DNA from: Sacculina carcini
Lineage: Eukaryota > Arthropoda > Thecostraca > Sacculinidae
Reading direction: 5' to 3'
Length of the DNA stretch: 64,000 bases
Assembly (NCBI GenBank): GCA_916048095.2
Contig: OU696570.1
Coordinates: 4,456,518-4,520,517 of the forward strand
This document shows positions 43,977 through 52,896 of the stretch, in pieces. Both the position numbers and the translations under genes were made by a program. A model generated the notes under the pieces. It did no database searches. It worked only from the letters and a program-made list of their open reading frames with translations, and had not been told where the DNA came from. Positions within the stretch are counted from its first letter, which is position 1, and each line of letters opens with the position of its first letter.

Positions 43977-45230
43977 CTACTGTGCGAATGCGCTCGTCAT
44001 TTTGCCAGCGATCAGTTTGCTGGCGAGGCGCCGCAAAACACTGCCGACGGCTACTGGGCGCAGCCCGCCAAACTTCTTGCGCAATGCGATTAGTCGCGCG
44101 CTGTAGAATGCGCCGAGCACAAAGTCCGGGATGCGACCCTGTGCACAACAGTTGCACAGCTGCGTCAGTGCCTTCAGCAGCTGGGCACCCGCTTCAGCCG
44201 TCTGTGGCGCGATGAGCTGGCGGAGATGTAGCGGCCGTATTCCGTCCAGTCCTCCCGATGAGCCTTTGGGCATCGAGTGCACGACGGAGCGGATCTTGTG
44301 CTCCTCAAAAATTGGCAGTGTTCCGGCGTCATACATCTGCAGCTGCTCGTCCGGCAATGCAGGCGGGTGCTTGCGCTCGAGCTCGGCGGTCACTACCTCG
44401 TCTTCCCCGGCCAAGCAGTCGCTGGATGTCAGCAGGCGGAGCGCTGCACCAATGTCTCCATCGGCGCACTTGGGTCTGACGCCGCGGGATCTGGCCTCGT
44501 CTTCGTCGTGCTGTGATCGCCCCCGGTTTTGTGTGCCCCGCTTCTTTCTTGCTGCTGCGTCGGAGCTGATCGGACCCGTCAAGGCGTTTGACAGCAGCTT
44601 CCACCAGGCCGAGAGGGAGCGCTGTTCCAGAGCCGCCGTGATGTGCTGTGCGAGGTCGGCTGCCACCCGATGACGCAGCGCACGTGGGACATGCTGACGC
44701 ACTCGGCGTTGCTGTCTGAGCTCGGCAAGCGCCGCAGCCAGGTCTGTCGGAGTAGTGGTGTTACCGTCGGCTGACGGGTCCACGTCGCCATCCGCACCGC
44801 GGCTCTGCATGCACGCAGCGCAATGCCACACCGGCAAGACGTCGGCTTGTACCCGGATGATTCCCACGCAAGTGAGGTGGAATAACCGCTCACATTGCGC
44901 GCAGGAAATCACCCGCCTTCTGCTGTTGGCAGTGCCGCAGTGATGACACGGCTGCGCGGGGTCGGATCCCGTGTCTGCGCTGGGGGCCCGCTCGATCTGA
45001 ATTCCCACAGTTTGGCAACGGGCTAGACGGCATGGCGCACACGATCTGTCGTGCGGAGTGAGACGGCAGCTGCATCCAAGGTCGCACTGTCTCTCCCGTA
45101 CGCCGCTGTCCTGGTGTCGCCGCCAGAATATGTCGCATGCTCTGCAGAGAGCCACATCATTGTGCGTCTGTCGCACTCCGTTTGTAGAGTCACAAACAGC
45201 GCACGACAAATGATGTAGCTCTTGCGTCAT
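43977..45230 (-). CDS. NR-type zinc finger/PHD/RT N-terminal protein
   Basis: 417 residues. Residues 10-77 match the nuclear-receptor C4 DNA-binding domain: CAVC (10-13), LCRACDIFWRR (28-38, P-box-like), finger two C49-X5-C55-X8-C64-X2-C67 and the signature CAPCRLARCQTVGI (64-77). Residues about 93-140 are a PHD finger (CHHC, CAQC, FHLTCVG, WHCAAC). A charged linker follows, then the RT fingers: MPKGSSGGLDGIRPLHLRQL near 330 and FYSARLIALRKKFGGLRPVA, ending just before the palm. The start is the first Met, 9 residues before the first Cys. It is one open frame, so the zinc fingers belong to the LINE and not to a neighbouring gene. Confidence 0.85.
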   Translation of the reverse strand: MTQELHHLSCAVCDSTNGVRQTHNDVALCRACDIFWRRHQDSGVRERQCDLGCSCRLTPHDRSCAPCRLARCQTVGIQIERAPSADTGSDPAQPCHHCGTANSRRRVISCAQCERLFHLTCVGIIRVQADVLPVWHCAACMQSRGADGDVDPSADGNTTTPTDLAAALAELRQQRRVRQHVPRALRHRVAADLAQHITAALEQRSLSAWWKLLSNALTGPISSDAAARKKRGTQNRGRSQHDEDEARSRGVRPKCADGDIGAALRLLTSSDCLAGEDEVVTAELERKHPPALPDEQLQMYDAGTLPIFEEHKIRSVVHSMPKGSSGGLDGIRPLHLRQLIAPQTAEAGAQLLKALTQLCNCCAQGRIPDFVLGAFYSARLIALRKKFGGLRPVAVGSVLRRLASKLIAGKMTSAFAQ

Positions 45231-45565
45231 TGCAGGCTACAATTACACGAAACTATATACACATATTATTCAATATACACGAATTTCACTGGCACAATGT
45301 GGGTGGTCGATGACTAGAAGGGTGGGTATGACTAGAAGGGGAAACACTGGCACAATAAACACACTGGCACACTGGGGTATTTACACGCGCAGTCGTCCTG
45401 CGTAACGGCCGCCGCGATGATTGATGGTGACAGGTATCACGGTAAACGTGTAAACACGCGACCGGACACGCTCAAAAAATTGCGCGAGCACTTTTAAATA
45501 CACACCTAACCTAACTGAGGAGCCGGACCACAGACACAACCTTCTCCGGTGAAGGACTGAACAAG

Positions 45566-45570
<5 letters not shown>

Positions 45571-45612
<42 letters not shown>

Positions 45613-45690
45613 CAGCGGCCTAGAGACCCTCTAGGTGTAGGGCGCTATATAAATATCTACCTAATGTAATGTAATGTGTGTGTGTGTGCT
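45571..45690 (+). repeat. (TG)n and a sixth L2-like tail copy
   Basis: A TG run, then hairpin 45615-45645 (GCGGCCTA / TAGGGCGC, one mismatch) and the same TATATAAATATCTACC tail as at 41695-42132. The RLE LINE thus sits inside the tail array. Confidence 0.88.
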
Positions 45691-45760
45691 CACCTATTTG
45701 TGCTCACTTATTTGTGCATTACGGGATATGAGCTTGCGCTCGAGCTGTCCCGTCTCCAAA

Positions 45761-46888
45761 TCATGATTTATCTAGTTTCTCCTTGAACGATTGAATTGTT
45801 CTCGCTTTTACTGTTTCACTGTCTAAACTATTCCACTTTTCTACGCTCCTATAAGGAAAACTGTCCGGTTCGATCTTCTGTCGGCATCTTGTTTTTTTCA
45901 ATTTCATACCATGTCCCCTTTGATATCTCTCATTCCAAACGATCCAGCCTTCCCGATCAGTTTTTTGAAATCCTCTCATGTATTTGCAAATGTGTATTAA
46001 GTCCCCTCTCAGTCTTCTCTTTTCTAGCGTGGTCAGTCCTAGTTTGTTCAACCTATCTGCGTATTCTAAACCTCTCAAACTTGGTGCGATTTTCGTTGCT
46101 GCTCTCTGTATTCTCTCGAGTTTGTCGATATGCTTCCTCAAAGACGGAGACCATACCACTGCCGCATATTCTAGTCTTGGTCGAATTATTGTCGTGATCA
46201 GCTTCTTCAACATATCCTCATCCATATATCGAAACGCAGTATATATGTTTTTGACTAGTCTGAGTGCAGATGCTGTGATTTTGTTAATATGTCCTTCCGG
46301 GGATAGAGTGTCGCTCATGATTATTCCCAAATATTTTTCTTCTGTCACTTTCTGCAATATTTTTTCTCCCATCTTGTATTTTCCGCACGGCCTATTTCCA
46401 CTTTTTCCAACTTCCATTACTTTACATTTTTTTTATACCAAACTCCATTTTCCAGCTCTGACTCCATTTATAAATTGTATCTAAATCATTTTGGGGTGCT
46501 GTACAACTGCTGTCATTCTCAATTCTCCTCATAATCTTGACGTCATCAGCAAACATGCTCGCGTAGCTGCTCACACTATCAACCATGTCATTCACGTATA
46601 TGCTGAACATAATCGGGCCTAATACCGAGCCCTGAGGTACTCCACTTTTCATGCTCAACCATTCAGACTTGTTGCCATGAATAACAGTACACATTTGTCT
46701 TGCTTGTAGGTAATCTTTCATCCATTCTAACAATTTGCCCTGCACTCCTCCATGATGTCGCAATTTCTATATCAATCTTTTGTGCGGAACCTTGTCGAAT
46801 GCCTTTCTCAAGTTTAAGTATACACAGTCAGCCCAGCCGTCTCTCTCTTGAGTCTCATCAACGATCCTCGTATAAAAATCCAGCAGAT
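45761..46888 (-). pseudogene. CR1/Jockey-like LINE RT, truncated
   Basis: From 46888 down: ERDGWADCVYLNLRKAFDKV (broken frame), then 46763-46422 with SGVPQGSVLGPIMFSIYVND and MFADDVKIM at the catalytic site, then 46417-45761 with YLGIIMSDTLSPEGHI, RPRLEYAAVVWSP, LERIQRAATKI and the end FPYRSVEKWNSLDSE. Only short gaps separate the pieces. It is 5' truncated within the palm region. Confidence 0.87.
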
Positions 46889-46889
46889 T

Positions 46890-47936
46890 AGTTGCACATG
46901 CCTTTGCATTGCCTTTCCCCTTCTATGTGCTTATTGGAACATTCGCTCTATACGTTATAAAATTTCTATTCTGAAGTCTCTTCTTCCTAAATATGCCATT
47001 TTTTGCATTGTGGAATCCTGCCTTACCTCTGCTGAATTATCGATATTTAATAACTCACTTCCTTCTCATTTTTCCGCCGTTCATAGTTGTAGGGATCTTT
47101 CAAATTCAGCTAAATACTCAGGTGGTGGGATCTCAATTGTCTATAATGCTTCCATCATTTCATTGAATGTTATAAACATTCCTCTTCACATATCATCCTT
47201 CGAGCTTCTCTGTTGTAACCTATTTGGTCCTAATTCTGTTCCTGTTTGCATTGTAGTAATTTATCGTGCCCATTCATCTAATAGTTCCGAATTTATTTAT
47301 CAATTTTCCTCTCTTCTTGACTATCTACTTCCGTTATATTCTTCCAAAAATTTTATATGCGGCGACTTCAATCTTTGGCTTGACTCTCCTCACTTGAAAG
47401 CTTGCTCTTCTAACTTTATTTCTCTTATCGACTCCATTGGTCTATGTAATCATATTTCTGTTCCTACCCATGTGCATGGCCACTCCTTAGACTTAGTACT
47501 ATCATTCAATGACCCTGCTTCTGTCAATGTAGATCATATTCAAGTGTTTCCAATTGATTCATCTGTTTCTGACCACTCCATGATAGAGTTCTCAACTCTC
47601 CTGCTTTTCTCACTCAAAAGTCAAAAAAACATATCCTATTTTGATTATTCCTCTGTTAATTTTGATAATTTTTATGAGGATTTTTATGCATGTATTCTGC
47701 ATCTCGATATCCACCACTTTCATCCTAAAAACATATTTTCTTCCCTCTCTTCCTTACACTCTGACATCAGAGATAGGCACGTTACTCATAAAACAAAATC
47801 TATTGCTGCTCCTCCTCACGCTCCTTGGTTCAATCACACTCTTCGAAATTCCAAAACATCTCTTCGTCGACTTGAGCGTCAATGGCGCAATCAAGAAGAT
47901 AGTTCCTCTTGGCATGCTTATTGCTTTGCTCGGTGA
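46890..47936 (+). pseudogene. L2-like LINE ORF2, endonuclease
   Basis: CAYWNIRSIRYKIS, VESCL, YSGGGISIVYN, YGDFN-type motif CGDFNLWLD near 47360 and SSVSDHSMIEF near 47560 make a complete apurinic-type endonuclease, then LRRLERQW. A TGA at 47936 interrupts the linker, which continues in frame (SLCESAKTSYY...LWSLLDSLLG). The ATG at 46848 lies in the neighbouring reverse LINE and is not native. Confidence 0.86.
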
Positions 47937-48202
47937 CATCCTCGTTCCCTGTGTGAATCTGCCAAGACTTCCTATTACACCTCCAAAATCAGGAACTGTC
48001 AAAATCACAAGAAACTATGGTCTCTATTGGACTCTCTTCTTGGCAATAGCAGCTATAATATATTTCCTGATCTGAACCCTTCCACTCTGCCCACTGTTTT
48101 TGTTGATTTTTTTTAAATAAATTATCTACCATAGTCTCTTCTTTTCCTCCCACTGTCCATGATGGTTCTTGTCTTTTTCCAGCTAGATTTACGTCGCTTC
48201 GC

Positions 48203-49783
48203 TTGATTTCACTTTCAGATTGTTCTCATATACTTCGCAGAACTAAACTCAACTCTTCTCATTTAGACCCTATTGACTACTCTCGTGTGCCCCAACTTGT
48301 CCCTTCTCTATATTCTGTATTAATCTATTTTGTTAACAGCTGTTTTCTCTTTGGTCACTTTCTGGCCTGCAAAGATGCATGCATCTTACCCATCTTGAAA
48401 GCTCCAGGACTTGATTGTAATATTTTATCGAATTACCGGCCGATTTCCCGTATTCCTTGGCTATCCAAAGTCCTTGAAATGGCTGCTTATATGCAGCTTT
48501 CACACTTTCTTGGATCCTCTGATCTATTCCTTCCCGAACAATCTGGTTTTCGAAGTCTATACTCTACTGAAACATCATTGCTTAGTATTTACGATTCTGC
48601 GCTGAAAGCCACTCTCTCTGGGCAACACGTTCTCTTAATTCAACTCGATTTTTCTGCAGCCTTCGACACTGTCAATCACACCATTCTTATTGATACTCTC
48701 CGTTCAATTGGAATTGGTGGGTCTGTGCTTGCATTCTTTCGCTCTTACTTGTCATATAGGCATCAGTTTGTTGAAATACCTGGTTTTCCTCCTAGTGAGT
48801 CTCGTCCTCTTCTTAGCGGCGTTCTTCAGGGTTCAGTACTAGGTCCTCTTCTGTTTAATGTATACCTCACTCCTTTAGGCAAGTTGTTACGCTCATATAC
48901 AGCCTCATTTCAGATTTTTGCCGATGACATTCAAATTCTACTTACAACAGCTTCTCTATCTTCACTGCCTATCGATTCTCTTACGGATGACATCAACCGC
49001 TGGTCTGTTTCTCATCATTTAAAATTGAATCCTGACAAAACCAAGTATCTTGTATTTCACTCTTCTCGTCTGCCCTCCATTCCTCCATTCTCTACCTCTG
49101 ATATTGTTCGTAACCTGGGTGTCTTGTTTGATGAACATCTAACATTTGATCCTTACATAGCGGAAATATGTCGCCTCTGCCACTTTCAAATACGCCGCAT
49201 TTACTATATTCGTAAATTCATAGATATCTCTGCTGCTCATAAACCGGCTAATTCCTTTATATTATCTAAAGTTATGTATTGCTGTTCTCTCTTTCTATCT
49301 CTCAATCATCGCCAACTCCGAAAAATTCAGTCAATTATTAATAAGGCATGTCTTCTTGTTTATTTCCTCCCTTATGGTTCTCATGTTTCTCCCTATCTTC
49401 TGAAATTAGGGTGGCTTCCTATCAAGGCCTTAATTGAATTCCCTATTTGTATATTAATTCACTCTGCTCTTTTGTTCCACAAACCTGATTACATTTTCAA
49501 GCTGTTATCCTATAAATCCAACTCCTACTCTCTCAATCTCAGATCTGCTAACAGACTTTTGTTATCCGAGCCTCCATTTCCTTGTCGTCACTCGCATTTT
49601 GATCGTTCTTTTTCAATTCAAGGTCCTCGCATTTATAATAGGCTTCCGCTCTCACTCCGGTCTATTCAATCGATGTATTCTTTCAAAAAGCAATGCAGAA
49701 AACACTTCCTAATTCAATCTTTTTCTCACATAGGATCTGGACAGTCGCGGCGCGTCTCTATTTCTCCATCTTACCATATTTAA
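48203..49783 (+). CDS. L2-like LINE ORF2, RT
   Basis: 526 residues open: NYRPISRIPWLSKVLEMAAY, LPEQSGFRSLYSTETS, FSAAFDTVNH, GVLQGSVLGPLLFNVY, FADDIQILLTT near 48915, LKLNPDKTKYLVF, and GPRIYNRLPLSLRSIQ at the C-terminus. It lies in another frame from the endonuclease upstream, so a frameshift in the T-rich run near 48100 separates them. Best preserved L2-type RT in the window. The real protein would start in the endonuclease. Confidence 0.88.
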   Translation: MISLSDCSHILRRTKLNSSHLDPIDYSRVPQLVPSLYSVLIYFVNSCFLFGHFLACKDACILPILKAPGLDCNILSNYRPISRIPWLSKVLEMAAYMQLSHFLGSSDLFLPEQSGFRSLYSTETSLLSIYDSALKATLSGQHVLLIQLDFSAAFDTVNHTILIDTLRSIGIGGSVLAFFRSYLSYRHQFVEIPGFPPSESRPLLSGVLQGSVLGPLLFNVYLTPLGKLLRSYTASFQIFADDIQILLTTASLSSLPIDSLTDDINRWSVSHHLKLNPDKTKYLVFHSSRLPSIPPFSTSDIVRNLGVLFDEHLTFDPYIAEICRLCHFQIRRIYYIRKFIDISAAHKPANSFILSKVMYCCSLFLSLNHRQLRKIQSIINKACLLVYFLPYGSHVSPYLLKLGWLPIKALIEFPICILIHSALLFHKPDYIFKLLSYKSNSYSLNLRSANRLLLSEPPFPCRHSHFDRSFSIQGPRIYNRLPLSLRSIQSMYSFKKQCRKHFLIQSFSHIGSGQSRRVSISPSYHI

Positions 49784-51183
49784 CTGTCATTGTTCTAATC
49801 TAAACCGTCTTTATATTTTGATTGTGGGCTCGATTATGATGCAGCCGATACATCATTGGCCGTTCTCAATCGACACCCGCTATCTCGGACCCCAGGCCGT
49901 AGTCTTCTCTCTCTGCAGTGAGAAGATGAATGCAGCAGACAGACAGGCAATCGCCACACAAGTGATAACGTTTGAGACGACCACAAATTACACCGATAAT
50001 AGCATCATCATACAAGAGACGACGCGGCTCAGTGATATGGTAGATAAGCAGTCGTGGATGATTTTCCACGAGCATCTGGTATGTAGCACCGACTGACAGA
50101 TCACACCAGTTGAGACATCGCATAGCAGTGTTGAGTTTGCTAAACTCAAAACTTTCACATAAAATCTAAAAGTGACAAACGACTTGCCGAAAGAGGTGTG
50201 AAATTGCTGCTAGATTTCCTAGGGTCTTTCACACGAGATGGAGAGCAACTGCAGCATGTCATGCAGCTCGTGTAGGCCCATCGAAGACAGATCAAACATG
50301 ATTCAACAAGTCTGATTTGATGGAGTTTCAAAATGTTTCATTGGCCGATTTTCATTGTATATATTGTTGTTATCCGACTGTCAACATTTGTACTGTGCAT
50401 GTTTGTATATGATGAATATATTATTGTGAGTAATAGGCAGCACTGAACATATGTATGGTGTGGATGGATTCGTATGCGTTGTTGCGTGTGTCTGTATGTG
50501 TGTGTATGTTCTGCGTGTGTGTGTGTGCTTGACTAATTGTGTGTATGCGCTGTTCGTGTTGATCGTTTGTGTTGGTGGTTATGCGTGGCCTGGACAGTCA
50601 ATCGGTTTTGGAGTGTGTAGCGTGTTAGTGGTGTTAGAGCGTGAGTGTGTTAAGCAAGTGGTGTGTCTGAAAGTGTCATGAGCGGTTGTTTCATTGCTAA
50701 TGGGTTGTTTTCATTGTTATTCATTTAAATATACCTCTTGTTTACTCTCACTGCGGCTTAGCAATTACATATTTTACGCAGAATGACCTTAGAACAGAGC
50801 AAATGGAGCGAGCGAACAGAGCGAGTTTATTGTGCCTTATAGCGTGATGGTGTCACCACCTGTGCGATTACAAACTAATGATAAGGATATTTAATGGAGA
50901 CTATGCGGTATATTGTTAAGGGAAATTTTGCCATCAATTATGTGAGACGATGTATTGAAAATCCAGTCAAAAGAAAACAATACTTTGATAATAATGATAA
51001 CTTTGATACTTTGATAACACGGAGAACAAATATATTTGTGCTAACAATGCGACACATATGCAATATATACGTAAATAAACTCTACTTATTCACCCGTCTC
51101 CCAATCCAAGCTGCCACGTTTCCCAAACAAGGAATAACGCCTTACATCACCTTACAATTACATTAACAGATAGAGCCCATTGA
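49784..51183. other. No gene recognised
   Basis: Short frames only (for example 49818-50096, 92 codons, without recognisable motifs). TG-rich stretch at 50450-50560. Possibly unique flanking DNA or an old repeat. Confidence 0.45.
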
Positions 51184-51325
51184 GCTCCTTCTAATTATTA
51201 TATTTAAATGGCTGTACAGATTGCCGAACATAAGTTTTTGAGCGAAATAAGCAAATGTTTGTCATCTTCCGCTAAATTTGTAATTTTCAAGTGGTATTTG
51301 CGGCACTACCCTATTTGCGCAACGC
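51184..51325 (+). repeat. Dispersed repeat R, copy 1
   Basis: GAGCTCCTTCTAAT...TTTAAATGGCTGTACAG...TATTTGCGGCACTA. About nine in ten bases match 63515-63655. Confidence 0.85.
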
Positions 51326-51898
51326 TCCAAAGTGAGCACGACTTTGAGGTGACTAAGTTGGCCTACCAGCGAACACATGCTGGCGACCCGCGATCTGAAG
51401 GCCGTTAATCGCGCGCTACACGAGCCACTAGCGTTGCGCATCCTTGCCGATATGTTCACCTTTCGCAACTCGGTCTCATGCAAGTCTACAAGAACAACGA
51501 ATCGGGGGAGTCTGGAAATACCGCGAAACAGACTTGAGCGCACATCATCGCTTTTCCGCACAAGAGCAACAAAAACCTATAACAAACAGCTTTAATTTCG
51601 TCACAATATCCAGTCACTCCAAACTATTCCGGTCTCTTGTTTGTTAGCTAGACTAGTCTTACATGCAACCTGTTGCTTTAATGTATAGTTTTCGATTATT
51701 ATATTTTTTATATTTTTTCATAACAAATTTTCAATAGATTTCATCTGTATAACTATAAAACGATGATGCCAAATTCTTTATAACTTATGCCATTTTTACA
51801 CGTGATTTCGAGCATTATTCACAAATGTAAATGTTTGCACGGAAAACCAGATGTGGATTGCAAATATATTGTTTGAATTGAATTGAAATTGATTACAC
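51326..51898. other. No gene recognised
   Basis: Short unconvincing ORFs, AT-rich after 51640. Confidence 0.45.
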
Positions 51899-52335
51899 TG
51901 TGGTGTGATCGTGTGCAGTGAGAGTGTGTGAAACATTGTGAGTGCGTGAACGTGCTAGTGTGTCTATGTGTGATCGTGTATGGTTGAATTGTATATTGCG
52001 TGCGAGAGTGTGTGAGCGAGTGTGTATAGCTGTGTCGGTGAGTGTGTGTAGTTGTTTCTGTGTGTGTGTGTGTGTGTGCGCATGCGTTTGTCGAGTATGC
52101 ATGCCCCGCGGCGGCGAGTGATTGACCGTCTCGCCGCTGATTGGTTGTTGCGGCGGGTTAGGACTGTTCATGTGTGTGTGTGTGTGTGTGTATTCTCCCG
52201 TATGTCGCGGTGTGAGCTGAGAGTCGGCTTTGAGGTGTTGTCGAGAGTGGTGTGACGTCTTGTAGGCGTGCGTGGGGCGGTGATGCCCACGCTCACCCAT
52301 CTGTTAATACATCATTTAGATTTGTGTTTGTTACA
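51899..52335 (+). repeat. LTR of element E
   Basis: TGTGGTGTGATCGTGTGC...GTTTGTTACA, long subtype. Confidence 0.9.
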
Positions 52336-52448
52336 AGCTATTTCGGCCTTTTTGTTTTGGAATTATTGCTTGTCTGCGACCCGGCTTCAGCAGGAGAGAT
52401 AGTGCCCTCCAGTATTAGTAGCGGCCTGGAGAACGTGGTGGAAGTGCT
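51899..52448 (+). mobile_element. Truncated non-autonomous LTR element E
   Basis: One LTR (51899-52335), the tRNA-Phe 5' complement AGCTATTTCGGC (52336-52347) and about 100 bp of the interior shared with A, B, D and F (CGACCCGGCTTCAGCAGGAG, then GATAGTGCCCTCCAGTATTA), breaking off at 52448. No second LTR. Confidence 0.87.
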
Positions 52449-52670
52449 CTGTGATCTTCTTAAAACAGTTCAAACTTTGGCTGCTGTCGACTCGTCTTCG
52501 TACACCTTCTGGACAGCTTCATCGGAAAGACATGAGTTGAATTTATCGTTATTTATATTTTATTTTGATTGAATTATGTTATATTTTCTATCGGTGTGCC
52601 CAAGGCTAGCTTTGTCATGTAACCACACGCTACATCGTTTTCTGTGAATTCTTCCACTTTATGCGTTAGT
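52449..52670 (+). other. Probable BEL/Pao 5' leader
   Basis: Non-coding, ends at the gag ATG. I found no copy of it at the 3' side of the BEL element, so no LTR can be called. Confidence 0.4.
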
Positions 52671-52882
52671 ATGGCTGAACCAGATGAATCCAAGAGGTCA
52701 GATGAGGATCATTTGATTGAGATTAGGTCCCAAGTATGTGGGTCGGAATGTCCAAGTGTTGCCTCGAGTAATGCGCGTTTGGAGAGACTTGCGAAGATCG
52801 CCAGAATAAGAACCGAAAGAGAATATAAACGTAGAGAGTATGAGAAATTGATTGAGATTCAGCGACAGAATATGGAACTAGA
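52671..52882 (+). pseudogene. gag: BEL/Pao Gag, N-terminal coiled coil
   Basis: MAEPDESKRSDEDHLIEI, then RLERLAKIARIRTEREYKRR and YEKLIEIQRQNMEL: a charged helical region as in BEL Gags. It is cut by the hAT element and resumes at 55628 with EDLRCEKDMQATMAELQVLE. Confidence 0.8.
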
Positions 52883-52896
52883 CTCTAGTTCCATAT
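52870..52896. repeat. 27-bp palindrome at hAT left junction
   Basis: Arms ATATGGAACTAGA and TCTAGTTCCATAT around a single C. The left arm is BEL gag sequence. Confidence 0.9.

Larger units (their letters stand above)
42133..45565 (-). mobile_element. RLE-type LINE in a TG microsatellite
   Basis: A GC-rich minus-strand LINE, flanked by (TG)n at 42113-42132 and from 45571. Domains in order: C4 double zinc finger, PHD finger, RT, CCHC knuckle and restriction-like endonuclease. The 5' non-coding part is 45231-45565. Two frame changes and a few stops break the ORF. Composition differs strongly from its AT-rich neighbours. Confidence 0.9.

Noticed and set aside
42430..44673. Plus-strand ORFs opposite the RLE LINE
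   Set aside because: High G+C keeps antisense frames open; the conserved domains are all on the minus strand.
45010..45230. A host nuclear receptor gene
   Set aside because: The zinc-finger frame continues without a stop or splice signal into a PHD finger and a LINE RT, and no ligand-binding domain is present.
49818..50096. 92-codon ORF
   Set aside because: No motif and no support from neighbours; length is expected by chance.
52449..52670. 5' LTR of the BEL element
   Set aside because: No matching sequence was found after 60964.
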